DNA of 64,000 nt, taken from assembly GCF_014196295.1 (NCBI RefSeq), contig NZ_JACIDK010000003.1, positions 372,001-436,000 on the forward strand, given 5' to 3'. Below are positions 6,486 to 15,119 of this stretch, in pieces. The notes under the pieces were generated by a model. That model saw only the letters and a list, made by a program, of their open reading frames with translations. It did not search any database and was not told the origin of the DNA. Within the stretch, counting starts at the first letter, position 1. The number at the start of each line of letters is the position of its first letter. This stretch comes from Phenylobacterium haematophilum (GTDB taxonomy: Bacteria > Pseudomonadota > Alphaproteobacteria > Caulobacterales > Caulobacteraceae). A program made the translations under genes and the position numbers.

Positions 6486-8861
6486 CTACCAAGTGAACCT
6501 GCGGGCGCCGCCGACGATGGTTGCGCCCGAGGTTCCGATGGCCATCAGGTCGGCGGGGCGAGCGGGCAAGGGCTTCGCTTCCGCCGGCCATTGGTCGATG
6601 ACCGTGGAATACTTGACGTCGATCGCTCCAGGGCCCGCCGCGCGGAAGGTCAGGGTAAGGCCCTCGGTGGGCGCCTCCCAGTTGATCCGGGCTGAACCTC
6701 CCGGAAACGGCTTGAGTGGATGTCCGTTGACGGCCGCATTCTCCAGCTTGGTTTTGGCGTCGAGGCGCAGCAAGAGCGTGCGCGCGCCCGGCGCGTCGAG
6801 GTGCAGACGGTAGCTGCCGTCCGGCTGACGCGTGAACTTCATGCCGCCCGGCGGGACGGCGACGACGGCGGCCGGAGCCGCCCAGACGCCGTCGCGCCGC
6901 AGGCCTGGCAGCTTCATCTTTTCCACCGCGCCGCCGTCGGCGCCGAGCACGCCGCGCGTCCAGGCTGGCAGGCTGCGCGCGTCGCTGATGCGATAGGCGC
7001 GCGCCGCCTCGCGATCGAAGTAGTAGGCGACGTGGGTGGCCTGCGGGTGGCGGGCGGTCCAGGGCGGATCGAGCCGCACCACGGCGACCGCGACCGCGCC
7101 AAGCAGGATGACGGCCAGAGCCGACATCCGCGCACCCTTCTGGTCCTCGGCCGGCTGGGCCAGCGGCCAGAGCGCCAGGGCGGCGAGCCAGACGATCAAC
7201 GCCAGCAACTCGGGCTGGTCCAGACCCTGGTAGATGCCATGCCCGAACGCCAGCAGCCACGACAGGCCGAGCACGCCAGCGATCGTCAGGACGATGAGCA
7301 CGGTCAGGGTGCGGCGAGCGCCGAGCGTGGTCAGCGCCGCGGCGAGGCTGGCGAGGACCAGCGGCCAGCCGACCAGGAAGGCGGTGGTCGGCGCGGCGTA
7401 TTGCAGGGTCACGGCGACCAGTAAGCCGGCAGCCAGGACGCCGGCCCAGGCGCCAGCCAGGCGCGTTGGCCGTCCGAAGCTCAGCACCGCCAGCACCGCA
7501 GCGACCGCCCCGAGCGCCAAGCCTGCCACGTCGAACTGTCCAAAGGCCGAGCAGGCGCCCCCAGCGATCAGCGCCAGCACGGCGCCCGCCAGCCGGGTGC
7601 GGCCGCGGCCTGCGGCGGCGGCGGCGAGCAGCAGCGCGCCGACGCCCAGCAGGGCGAGCGCAGTCTCCCAGCGGCCGGCCTGGGCCAGCAACTGGCCCTG
7701 CTCGGGGAAGCCGAATGGAACGCCGGTGGCGAGGCGGGCGAGGCGGAACGCCGCGGCGGCGAAGGTCAGGGTGAAGAGGGCCGCGCCCATCCCCTTCAGC
7801 ACGTCGAAGAACGATAGCGCTCCCGCCCTCCGCGCACGCAGCATGGCCAGCGTCAGCATCACGCCCGCGACGGCCACGACAACCCAGCCGGCCGCTTGCG
7901 GATAGGCGAGAATGTGGCCGCCAACGGTGTTGGCGTAGACGAGGTTCGGGCCCTTGGCCGGCAGCGTCTTGGCCTCGGCGGCGGCGATGGTCGCGGCCAA
8001 CACTTGCTCGCCCATGTGCTGCACCGAGCCCTGGTCGAGGTTGGCCGCCGTCGAGGTGGAGGCGTGATAGTCGAACTGGCTGCCGATAAAGGCGTAGTTC
8101 AGACCCGGAACGCCCTTGGCTTCGGACACCGAGAAGTCGGTGTCGTTGGGCATGTGCTCGTAGAGGAAGACGGTGAGGGACGAGGCGACCGGCGAGACGG
8201 CGCTCTTGCGGAAGAACTCGATCGTGCCGGCGTTGTCAGATCCGGTCTGGAACATCTGCGCGCGGCCGCCGCCGCCCCGGGCTTCCATATTGAGCAGGAA
8301 TCCGATGCGGCTGGCCAGCGGGTGCTGGTCGAAGAAGGCCTGCGCGCCAAGCAAGCCGCTCTCCTCGCCGTCTGTGATCACCAGAATGATGTCTCGGGCG
8401 GGTCGGCCCTTGGCCTTGATCGCGCGGGCGATCTCCAGGGCTGCGGCGGCGCCGGAGGCGTCGTCCGCCGCACCGGGCGAGCCTGGGACGCTGTCGTAGT
8501 GCGCCATGAGCGCCACCGCCGGCGCGGTGCGGTCGGCCCCGGGCAGCACGCCGATAATGTTCTCCACAGCGCCGCCGGCGATCCTGCCGTCTTCCTGGCG
8601 CAGCACCTCCGCGCGCTGCACCTGCGGGGAGAGGCCGAGCGCTGTCATCCGGGCGACGACGTGATCGCGGGCCGCGGCGTTAGCCGGGCTGCCCATCGGG
8701 TGAGGGGTCTTGGCGATGACCTCGATGTCGGCCATGGCGCGGGCGGCGGAGAAGGCCGTGGCAGGGGCGTCGACGGGCAGGGGAGCGGGCGTGCGCTCCT
8801 GGGCCCAGCCAATCAGGAACGCGAACGCAAGGCACACGAATAGTGCGATAGTTCTTCCCAA
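6486..8861 (-). CDS. Multi-pass membrane M28 aminopeptidase
   Basis: An M28 zinc aminopeptidase domain (about residues 40-310) is followed by a long hydrophobic region with eight or more predicted membrane helices (about 320-600) and a beta-rich C-terminal domain. Metal-site motifs are visible: MAHYDSVPGSPGAADDASG (His and Asp ligands), TDGEESGLLG (catalytic and ligand Glu), NMEARG and FDYHAST. The architecture recalls eukaryotic ER and vacuolar M28 membrane proteases. The frame is open to a TTG at 8909, but I prefer the TTG at 8861: it follows GGGGGAGAGG and starts a clean signal anchor, GRTIALFVCLAFAFLIGWA. The longer start would also place the gene's beginning inside the ctrA terminator. 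Length about 791 residues. Confidence 0.88.
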   Translation of the reverse strand: MGRTIALFVCLAFAFLIGWAQERTPAPLPVDAPATAFSAARAMADIEVIAKTPHPMGSPANAAARDHVVARMTALGLSPQVQRAEVLRQEDGRIAGGAVENIIGVLPGADRTAPAVALMAHYDSVPGSPGAADDASGAAAALEIARAIKAKGRPARDIILVITDGEESGLLGAQAFFDQHPLASRIGFLLNMEARGGGGRAQMFQTGSDNAGTIEFFRKSAVSPVASSLTVFLYEHMPNDTDFSVSEAKGVPGLNYAFIGSQFDYHASTSTAANLDQGSVQHMGEQVLAATIAAAEAKTLPAKGPNLVYANTVGGHILAYPQAAGWVVVAVAGVMLTLAMLRARRAGALSFFDVLKGMGAALFTLTFAAAAFRLARLATGVPFGFPEQGQLLAQAGRWETALALLGVGALLLAAAAAGRGRTRLAGAVLALIAGGACSAFGQFDVAGLALGAVAAVLAVLSFGRPTRLAGAWAGVLAAGLLVAVTLQYAAPTTAFLVGWPLVLASLAAALTTLGARRTLTVLIVLTIAGVLGLSWLLAFGHGIYQGLDQPELLALIVWLAALALWPLAQPAEDQKGARMSALAVILLGAVAVAVVRLDPPWTARHPQATHVAYYFDREAARAYRISDARSLPAWTRGVLGADGGAVEKMKLPGLRRDGVWAAPAAVVAVPPGGMKFTRQPDGSYRLHLDAPGARTLLLRLDAKTKLENAAVNGHPLKPFPGGSARINWEAPTEGLTLTFRAAGPGAIDVKYSTVIDQWPAEAKPLPARPADLMAIGTSGATIVGGARRFTW

Positions 8862-8906
8862 CGCCCTCTCCCCCGATCTCTCGGCGAGCCTAGCCTGGAA
8901 CGCGGG

Positions 8907-8944
8907 CAAAAAGAAAACGCCCGCCGGAAGGAGCGGCGGGCGTT
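8907..8944 (-). terminator. Intrinsic terminator of ctrA
   Basis: AACGCCCGCC (8916-8925) and GGCGGGCGTT (8935-8944) form a 10-bp stem. Reading the minus strand away from ctrA (which ends at 8973), the hairpin is followed by TTTTCTTTTT. This should insulate ctrA from the peptidase gene downstream. Confidence 0.88.
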
Positions 8945-8972
8945 CGGTGGTTCAGTGAAGCGTCGGGCCCGT

Positions 8973-9668
8973 TCAGGCGGCCGCAGCGCTCTCGTGCGGG
9001 TCGCGCAGCACGTAGCCGCGCCCCCAGACGGTTTCGATGTGATGCTTGCCGTCGGCGGCGGCCGCCAGCTTCTTGCGCAGCTTGCAGATGAAGACGTCGA
9101 TGATCTTCAGCTCGGGCTCGTCCATGCCGCCGTAGAGGTGGTTCAGGAACATTTCCTTGGTGAGCGTGGTGCCCTTGCGGAGCGAGAGGAGCTCCAGCAT
9201 CTGGTATTCCTTGCCGGTCAGGTGGACGCGGCTGTTGTTCACTTCGACGGTCTTGGCGTCGAGGTTCACGGTGATGTCGCCGGTCTTGATGACCGATTGG
9301 GCATGGCCCTTGGAGCGACGGACCACCGCGTGGATACGGGCGACCAGTTCATCCTTGTGGAAGGGCTTGGTCATGTAGTCGTCGCCGCCGGCGCCGAACG
9401 TCTTGACCTTGGTGTCGATCTCAGCCGTCCCGGACAGGATCATGATCGGAGTATTGATCTTTGCGACCCGCAGGGTGCGCAGAACGTCCATGCCGCTCAT
9501 GTCGGGCAGGTTCAGGTCGAGCAGGATAAGATCGTAGTCATAGATCTTGCCCAGATCGACGCCTTCCTCGCCGAGGTCCGTCGTATAGACGTTGAAACCC
9601 TCGGATTTGAGCATCAATTCAATGCTCTGCGCCGTGGCGCTGTCGTCTTCGATCAACAGTACGCGCAT
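8973..9668 (-). CDS. ctrA: Cell cycle master regulator CtrA (OmpR-type response regulator)
   Basis: This is the essential cell-cycle transcription factor CtrA. When phosphorylated it blocks replication initiation and drives flagellar, pilus and division genes. The receiver domain (1-120) has acidic residues at 7-9, phospho-acceptor Asp51 in LILLDLNLP, and Lys in TKPFHK. The OmpR winged-helix domain (about 125-225) ends with [11 protein letters not shown]. The length of 231 residues and the Ala-Ala end (SAAAA), required in Caulobacter for ClpXP degradation, both match. A strong ribosome binding site, GAGGAGGAA, precedes the ATG. It has its own terminator downstream (8907-8944) and a GANTC-rich upstream region. 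FlhA, FlbD and fliI lie nearby and are typical CtrA-hierarchy targets. Confidence 0.98.
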   Translation of the reverse strand: MRVLLIEDDSATAQSIELMLKSEGFNVYTTDLGEEGVDLGKIYDYDLILLDLNLPDMSGMDVLRTLRVAKINTPIMILSGTAEIDTKVKTFGAGGDDYMTKPFHKDELVARIHAVVRRSKGHAQSVIKTGDITVNLDAKTVEVNNSRVHLTGKEYQMLELLSLRKGTTLTKEMFLNHLYGGMDEPELKIIDVFICKLRKKLAAAADGKHHIETVWGRGYVLRDPHESAAAA

Positions 9669-9990
9669 CAGTTCCTCCTCGAACGGTAGCGCTAGAAACC
9701 TACAAATTGGGCAATCCGCCCCGATCCTCGCTGTTAACTTGCCAGCGAGTTAATTTATGACCGGTTAATGGTGAAGCGCCTTCGGACGAATCGTTAACTC
9801 GGTTCGGGAATCGGCGACAAGCGCCGGCCTCCGGGACGAGTCGCGTGGCTGTTGAATCTTTTGTGATTAGACTTGATGGGCGAACAGCGGCTGCCGCCGC
9901 GCCCCGATCTTAACCGCGTGCGCCGGGCGGAACGGTCACGGCGGCGGCTCGTTTGGACCTGAAGCAGTCCCCCCAGCCCGAAGGATCGTC
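9669..9990 (-). promoter_or_regulatory. ctrA regulatory region with four GANTC sites and TTAA elements
   Basis: This 322-bp gap between ctrA and the divergent SDR gene contains no credible gene. It holds four CcrM methylation motifs within 71 bp: GAATC at 9788, GAATC at 9808, GAGTC at 9838 and GAATC at 9854. AT-rich patches carry TTAA at 9734, 9750, 9765 and 9794. TTTA-N7-TTAA at 9754-9768 is one base from the CtrA box TTAA-N7-TTAA. In Caulobacter, ctrA P1 is controlled by methylation and GcrA, and P2 by CtrA itself. The layout here fits that scheme, but the exact promoters are not mapped. Confidence 0.8.
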
Positions 9991-11133
9991 ATGGCCGTGA
10001 AACTGAAGCCGCTCGCCGACCAGGTCATCGTCATCACCGGAGCATCGTCGGGCATCGGCCTGGCGACTGCGCGCAAGGCCGCCAAGGCTGGAGCCGCCGT
10101 AGTGCTGGCCGCGCGCAACGGCGAGGCCCTGCGGGCGATCTGCGAGGACATCAACGTCCAGGGCGGCCGCGCCCATGCCGTGGTCGCCGACGTCGGCGCG
10201 CCGGAGGATGTCGACAAGATTGCGCGCGCGGCGATCGCGCGGTTCGGCCACTTCGACACCTGGGTCAACGACGCCGGCGTCGGGCTCTATGGCGAACTGG
10301 CTGACACCACGGCGGAAGATCACGAGAGGCTGTTCCGAACCAACTACTTCGGGGTGGTCAACGGCTCTCTGGAGGCGGTCAAGCACTTCCGGGAGAACCA
10401 TCGGGCTGGGGCCGTGATCAATGTCGGCTCGGCGCTGTCGGACGTGGCCGCGCCGTTGATGGGCGCCTATTCTGCCTCCAAGCACGCGGTTAAGGGCTTC
10501 ACCAACGCTCTGCGTTTGGAAGTGTTGCGCGAGCAGATCCCGGTGTCCGTGACGCTCATCAAGCCGTCGAGCGTCTCGACCCCGTTCGCTGACCATGCGC
10601 GCAACATGATGGACCAGCCCGCTTCGGTCCCGCCGCCGCGCTATGCTCCGGAGGTGGTCGCCGACGCGATCCTGCACGCGGCGGTCCATCCTATCCGCGA
10701 CATCGCGGTCGGCTCGGGCGCGCGTCCGATGGCGATAGGATCGGCGGCCGCGCCGATCCTGGTCGACAGGATGATGGCCCGGATGATGCCGCCGATGACC
10801 CGCCGTCGCGGCGACAAGCCTACCCGCGACAGCCTGCATGCGCACGGCGTCGATGGCATGACGGAAAGCGAGCACCTGAAGGGCCGCAGGTTCAGCGTCT
10901 ACACCGAGGTGCAGAAGCGGCCTGGCCTGACGCTGGGACTCGGCGCGCTGGCGGTGGTGGGGATCGCCGCGTTCCTGGGCCGAGACGGTCTGTCCAAAAA
11001 CGCACGGCCGATGTTGGCCAAGGCGGCGCGGCCGCTGCTGATGCGAGCCGCTATGCAACGTCCCGCGGCCGCGGCCCGGCTGGTGGCGCGCCATCCGGGC
11101 AGGGCGGCGCGATTGGCCGCTGCTCTACGCTGA
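9991..11133 (+). CDS. SDR-family oxidoreductase with C-terminal extension
   Basis: The first 250 residues are a classical short-chain dehydrogenase: TGASSGIG cofactor loop (about 16-23), NDAG motif (VNDAGVG), catalytic Ser in NVGSALSD, and Tyr/Lys in YSASKHAVKG. Family members reduce or oxidise small alcohols and ketones with NAD(P). The 380-residue length exceeds the usual 250. The extra part contains a Met/Pro-rich segment, a short hydrophobic stretch (LGLGALAVVGIAAFLG, about 310-325) and an Ala/Arg-rich tail, so the protein may be membrane-associated. It is divergent from ctrA. The substrate is unknown. Confidence 0.9.
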   Translation: MAVKLKPLADQVIVITGASSGIGLATARKAAKAGAAVVLAARNGEALRAICEDINVQGGRAHAVVADVGAPEDVDKIARAAIARFGHFDTWVNDAGVGLYGELADTTAEDHERLFRTNYFGVVNGSLEAVKHFRENHRAGAVINVGSALSDVAAPLMGAYSASKHAVKGFTNALRLEVLREQIPVSVTLIKPSSVSTPFADHARNMMDQPASVPPPRYAPEVVADAILHAAVHPIRDIAVGSGARPMAIGSAAAPILVDRMMARMMPPMTRRRGDKPTRDSLHAHGVDGMTESEHLKGRRFSVYTEVQKRPGLTLGLGALAVVGIAAFLGRDGLSKNARPMLAKAARPLLMRAAMQRPAAAARLVARHPGRAARLAAALR

Positions 11134-11141
11134 CGGGCCGG

Positions 11142-11196
11142 GGAATCTTCATCGGGAGTTAACGGCGGCGGGCGGATTCTCCCAGGCGGTCGAATC
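11142..11196 (+). promoter_or_regulatory. Candidate CtrA/CcrM-controlled promoter of fliI-fliJ
   Basis: Three GANTC motifs lie within 55 bp upstream of fliI: GAATC at 11142, GATTC at 11175 and GAATC at 11192. A CtrA half-site, GTTAAC, lies between the first two (11158-11163). Class II flagellar genes in Caulobacter are directly activated by CtrA, so this is a plausible cell-cycle promoter. No transcription start can be read from the sequence. Confidence 0.55.
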
Positions 11197-11216
11197 TGAC
11201 CGCTGGGGTCCCGTCT

Positions 11217-12554
11217 TTGCGTAGCCTTGTCGCCGCCGTCGAGCGGATCGATCCGCTCACCGTGTCCGGCCGCGTCGCCGCCGTGAACGGCCTCCTGATC
11301 GAGGCGCGGGGCGGGCTGACGCGTCTGGCCGTCGGCGCGCGCGCCGAGATCGAGCGCCGGGCCGACAAGCCGCTGGCCGCCGAGGTGGTCGGCTTCCGCG
11401 AGACCCGCGCTCTGCTCATGCCGTTCGGCCCGGTCGAGGGCGTCGCGCCGGGCGCCGAGATCCGTATCGAACCGCAGGGTTCGGCCGTGCGGCCGACGAC
11501 GGGCTGGCTGGGCCGCATCGTCGACGCCTTCGGCGAGCCGATCGACGGCCTGGGCCCGTTGCCGCAGGGCACGGCCGCCTACCCGTTGCGGGCCGCCCCG
11601 CCTGCCGCCCATGCGCGCGGCCGGGTCGGCGAGCGCCTGGACCTGGGCGTGCGCTCGATGAACGTCTTCACCACCTGCTGCCGCGGCCAGCGCCTGGGCG
11701 TCTTCGCCGGGTCGGGCGTCGGCAAGTCGGTGTTGCTGTCTATGCTGGCCAAGCAGTCGGACTGCGACGCGGTCGTGGTCGGGCTGATCGGCGAACGGGG
11801 CCGGGAGGTCCGCGAGTTCATTGAGGAGACGCTGGGCGAAGAGGGACTGAAGCGGGCCATCGTCGTGGTCGCGACGTCCGACGAGCCGGCCCTGAAGCGC
11901 CGCCAGGCCGCCTACATGACCCTGGCCATCGCCGAATTCCTGCGCGACCAGGACCTCGAAGTCCTGTGCATGATGGACAGCGTCACCCGTTTCGCCATGG
12001 CCCAGCGCGAGATCGGGCTGGCGGCCGGCGAGCCGCCGACCACCAAGGGCTACACCCCGACCGTCTTCACCGAACTGCCCAAGCTGCTGGAGCGGGCCGG
12101 GCCCGGGCCCATCCGCCCCGACGGCACGACCGCAGGACCGATCACCGGCATCTTCACGGTGCTGGTCGACGGCGACGACCACAACGAGCCGATCGCCGAC
12201 GCCGTGCGCGGTATTCTGGACGGGCACATCGTCATGGAGCGGGCGATCGCAGAGCGCGGCCGCTTCCCGGCCATCAACGTCCTGAAGTCGATCAGCCGGA
12301 CTATGCCCGGCTGCCACTTGCCGCACGAACGCGAGATCGTGAAGGCCGCGCGGCAATCGCTGTCGGCCTACGCCAACATGGAAGAACTGATCCGCATCGG
12401 CGCCTACCGCGCCGGGGCCGATCCGCAAGTCGACCGGGCCATCGCCCTCAATCCCGCGCTCGAGGCGTTCCTCGGCCAGGACAAGGACGAGGCCACCAGC
12501 CTGGACGACAGCTTCAACATTCTCGCCCACATCCTGAACGGTGAAGCCGCATGA
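11217..12554 (+). CDS. fliI: Flagellum-specific export ATPase FliI
   Basis: FliI powers the flagellar type III export apparatus on the cytoplasmic face of the inner membrane. The 445-residue protein shows the F1-beta-like fold: Walker A AGSGVGKS (164-171), [13 protein letters not shown], Walker B region [18 protein letters not shown], and the C-terminal [12 protein letters not shown] segment. The apparent start is TTG at 11217, because no ATG in frame lies before the conserved [14 protein letters not shown]. The fliJ start overlaps its stop (ATGA), so the two are translationally coupled. The upstream region carries GANTC motifs and a CtrA half-site. Confidence 0.97.
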   Translation: MRSLVAAVERIDPLTVSGRVAAVNGLLIEARGGLTRLAVGARAEIERRADKPLAAEVVGFRETRALLMPFGPVEGVAPGAEIRIEPQGSAVRPTTGWLGRIVDAFGEPIDGLGPLPQGTAAYPLRAAPPAAHARGRVGERLDLGVRSMNVFTTCCRGQRLGVFAGSGVGKSVLLSMLAKQSDCDAVVVGLIGERGREVREFIEETLGEEGLKRAIVVVATSDEPALKRRQAAYMTLAIAEFLRDQDLEVLCMMDSVTRFAMAQREIGLAAGEPPTTKGYTPTVFTELPKLLERAGPGPIRPDGTTAGPITGIFTVLVDGDDHNEPIADAVRGILDGHIVMERAIAERGRFPAINVLKSISRTMPGCHLPHEREIVKAARQSLSAYANMEELIRIGAYRAGADPQVDRAIALNPALEAFLGQDKDEATSLDDSFNILAHILNGEAA

Positions 12555-12964
12555 GTTGGGCCAAGTCCCTGATCAAGCTTTCGACCTATGAGGTCGAAAT
12601 CCTCCAGAAGCGCCTGGGCGAGATCGCCGACCGGCGAATGCAGTCGGAAATGAAGTTGGCCTTCCTCGAAGCCGAAGGCGAGGCCGAGGCGCAGCGCGCC
12701 CGCCAGGACGCGGAGGCCGGGTGGTACCAGGTCGGATTCTGGGAAGGCCTGCGCGCCCGCAAGGCGCTGATCCAGTCCGAGATCAACGCCATCGCCCTGG
12801 AAGAGGCCGGCGCGCGCGACGCCCTGGCCTTGGCGTTCGAGGAGCAGAAAAAATACGAGCAGGTCGCCGAAGGCATCCGGCTGGCGCAGGTCAAGGAAGC
12901 CGCGCGACTGGAGACGGCGGCGCTGGACGAGCTGGGTCTGCGGCGCGCAGCCGGCGGCCGTTGA
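12551..12964 (+). CDS. fliJ: Flagellar export chaperone FliJ
   Basis: A 137-residue, almost entirely alpha-helical protein with long heptad-like stretches (about 10-110), as expected for the FliJ coiled coil that inserts into the FliI hexamer. Sequence conservation in FliJ is low, so the assignment rests on size, coiled-coil character and direct coupling to fliI through an ATGA overlap. Its stop (12962-12964) overlaps the proposed TTG start of the xylanase gene. Confidence 0.9.
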   Translation: MSWAKSLIKLSTYEVEILQKRLGEIADRRMQSEMKLAFLEAEGEAEAQRARQDAEAGWYQVGFWEGLRARKALIQSEINAIALEEAGARDALALAFEEQKKYEQVAEGIRLAQVKEAARLETAALDELGLRRAAGGR

Positions 12965-14016
12965 CCGCCGCTCCTTCGCGGCGGGCGGTGGTCGGCGCGG
13001 CGCTGGCCCTGGCGGCATGCGACCGTGCGCCCGACGCCCAGGCCGCGACCCCGAAACTGCCGCCGCTCAAGTCGGTCGCGTCGTTCCCGGTCGGATCCTG
13101 CGTTCAGGCCGTTCAGCTTGACGATCGCGACCTGTCGGCGCTGATCGCCACCCAGGTCTCCCAGCTCACCGCCGAGTGGGAAATGAAGATGGAGTACATC
13201 GTCCAGGACGATGGCTCGCTGCGCTTCGACGCGCCGGATCGGATCGCCGCCTTCGCCCGCACGCACGGCATGCGGTTCTTTGGGCACACGCTGGTCTGGT
13301 ACGCGCAGGAGCCGCCGGCCTTCCAGAACCTGGACACCGGCCGGGCCAGCTTCGAGGCGGCCTATCGCAACTACATCGCCGCGGTCGTCAGCCGCTACCG
13401 CGGCCAGGCGGTCGGCTGGGACGTGGTCAACGAAGCCGTGGCCGAGGACGGCGATGGCTTGCGCGACTGCTTGTGGGCTCAGCGATTGGGCCCGTTGGAG
13501 CACATGGTGCTGGCCTTCCAGCATGCGCGCGAGGCCGACCCGGACGCCGTCCTGTTCCTCAACGACTACAATCTCGAGAACCTTCCGAAGAAGCGCGCGA
13601 CCTTCCTCAAGCTGGCCGAAGCGCTGCTGAAGGCGGGGGCGCCGCTCGGCGGGGTCGGCACTCAGACGCACGTGGCGGCCGACCTGGCGCCTGGCGAGAT
13701 GGCGGCGGCGATCAAGGATCTCTCCAGCTTGGGACTGCCGGTCCACCTCTCGGAGATGGACGTCTCGCTGAGCCGCGCCAAGGGCCTGATGCGCGGCGCG
13801 GCCCAGCTCGAGGCGGGACAAGGGCGAGTCTATGCGGAGGCGGCGGAGGCCTTCTCGGGGCTCCCGGCGCATCAGCGCTTCGCCTTTACCCACTGGGGAT
13901 TGCGCGACGCAGATTCCTGGCTCAAGCGCGAGGATGCGCGCGACCGGCCGTTGCTGTTTGACGATGCCGGCCGCCCGAAGCCGGCGGCGGCGGCCTGGAT
14001 CGACGGGTTGCGCTAG
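12961..14016 (+). CDS. GH10 endo-1,4-beta-xylanase, predicted Tat lipoprotein
   Basis: The product (351 residues) is a glycoside hydrolase family 10 TIM barrel that cuts xylan backbones. The acid/base Glu158 sits in WDVVNEAV and the nucleophile Glu265 in HLSEMDVSLS; HTLVWYAQEP and THWGLRDADSWL also match. The N-terminus has SRRAVVG, a Tat-like twin arginine, then a hydrophobic stretch and the lipobox LAAC with Cys20. I start at TTG 12961, which overlaps the fliJ stop; no better in-frame start precedes the signal peptide. The coupling to fliI-fliJ is odd for a plant-polymer enzyme and is treated as a finding. Confidence 0.9.
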   Translation: MTAAPSRRAVVGAALALAACDRAPDAQAATPKLPPLKSVASFPVGSCVQAVQLDDRDLSALIATQVSQLTAEWEMKMEYIVQDDGSLRFDAPDRIAAFARTHGMRFFGHTLVWYAQEPPAFQNLDTGRASFEAAYRNYIAAVVSRYRGQAVGWDVVNEAVAEDGDGLRDCLWAQRLGPLEHMVLAFQHAREADPDAVLFLNDYNLENLPKKRATFLKLAEALLKAGAPLGGVGTQTHVAADLAPGEMAAAIKDLSSLGLPVHLSEMDVSLSRAKGLMRGAAQLEAGQGRVYAEAAEAFSGLPAHQRFAFTHWGLRDADSWLKREDARDRPLLFDDAGRPKPAAAAWIDGLR

Positions 14017-14333
14017 TTCAGCGGGCCGGGCGTCGGCGCGCGAGGCGCGGCGCGGGCGGGCGTCCGTTCAGCGTCGGCCGCCTGACGCAGGGCGTGCAGA
14101 TCGTCGCTGAGGCGGAACAGGGCGACATAGAGTTCGCAGAACGAGCGCCAAAGCAGCACCAGGCCGGCGACCACCAGCAGACCGGCGACAAGCACCGGGA
14201 TCGCCAGAATCACGCCGATCCAGCTTTCCTCGCGCAAAGCGACGCCTACGGCGGCGCCAACGGTGCCGAACGCGATCAACGCGATGACCCCAAGGCCAGC
14301 CCAATAGATGAGATGAATCACCTGGTTGGTCAT
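14013..14333 (-). CDS. Small membrane protein, DUF4282-like
   Basis: A 106-codon gene whose product has two strong membrane helices (about residues 8-30 and 40-62), followed by WRSFCELYVALFRLSDDLHALRQ, which resembles the conserved C-terminal part of DUF4282 proteins. The frame is open to 14486, but I start at ATG 14333, after GAGAGA, because the residues before it lack a membrane or signal character. The function of this family is unknown. Its stop shares CTAG with the stop of the convergent xylanase gene. Confidence 0.75.
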   Translation of the reverse strand: MTNQVIHLIYWAGLGVIALIAFGTVGAAVGVALREESWIGVILAIPVLVAGLLVVAGLVLLWRSFCELYVALFRLSDDLHALRQAADAERTPARAAPRAPTPGPLN

Positions 14334-14605
14334 CAGTCTCTCGAAGGTCAGCAGATCCCAGAAGATCGCGCTGCCCGGGCCGCGCCGGGTCGGGGAAGCA
14401 GGTCGCCGCATTCGATTTCCAACGCTTCGCGGCCCAATCGACCGCGCCAGGGGCAAATCGCTACCAGCCGGGGGGCGCGGCTGCAACGCCCCTCGCGCCG
14501 CCGTCCGCCGCCGGGTGTCTCAGTTGCGGGGTTTTGAACGCTGGGCGAGCGCTCCGCCGAGCGCTGAGATGACAACATTCGCTGAATGCGTGTTAGCCTT
14601 CGCGC

Positions 14606-15112
14606 ATGGGCACGACGACACAAGCCGCCGACTGGAGACTTGAGCCGATCTCGGGCGCCGACCGCGACGTGGTCGAAATCATCGGTTTGCCGCCCGAACA
14701 GGAGGCGTTCGCCGGCAGTCTGGACGAGGTGTTCGGACGATTGAACCAGTCCGACGCGGTCGGGCTGGAGCAGGGCTTCGCGGTCATCGAACCGGGCGGC
14801 GAGGTGGTCGGCTTCTTCGTTCTTCGCGAGGGCCTGCGCCGTCCGCCATGGGCGCCTCCCGGCACAGTCAGCCTGCACAATTTCCGGGTCCGCCCCGGCT
14901 TTCAGGGCAAGGGTGTCGGACGCCGCTGCATCAGCCTGCTTGAGGAATGGTTCGTGCGCGAGCGGCCGGTGCAGCCGCAGCTGATGCTGGCGGTCAACGC
15001 CCGCAACGTCGCGGCCATCGAGGCCTATCGGAAGATCGGCTTCATCGACACAGGCGTCCGGCACGAGGAGGGCTTCGGCCCGCAGCTGATCTTCGCCAAG
15101 CCGCTCGGCTGA
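14606..15112 (+). CDS. GNAT-family N-acetyltransferase
   Basis: A 168-residue GNAT enzyme. The acetyl-CoA pyrophosphate loop is RPGFQGKGVGRR (about 97-108), followed by the alpha helix CISLLEEWF and the C-terminal N-ARNVAAIEAYRKIGF motif. The acceptor substrate (protein, amine or antibiotic) cannot be told. It has no operon partner; the convergent flhA gene ends eight bases after its stop. Confidence 0.9.
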   Translation: MGTTTQAADWRLEPISGADRDVVEIIGLPPEQEAFAGSLDEVFGRLNQSDAVGLEQGFAVIEPGGEVVGFFVLREGLRRPPWAPPGTVSLHNFRVRPGFQGKGVGRRCISLLEEWFVRERPVQPQLMLAVNARNVAAIEAYRKIGFIDTGVRHEEGFGPQLIFAKPLG

Positions 15113-15119
15113 CCCCGAC

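Noticed and set aside
9734..9753. TTAA-N12-TTAA in the ctrA upstream region as a CtrA box
   Set aside because: The spacing is 12, not 7. The better candidate is TTTA-N7-TTAA at 9754-9768.
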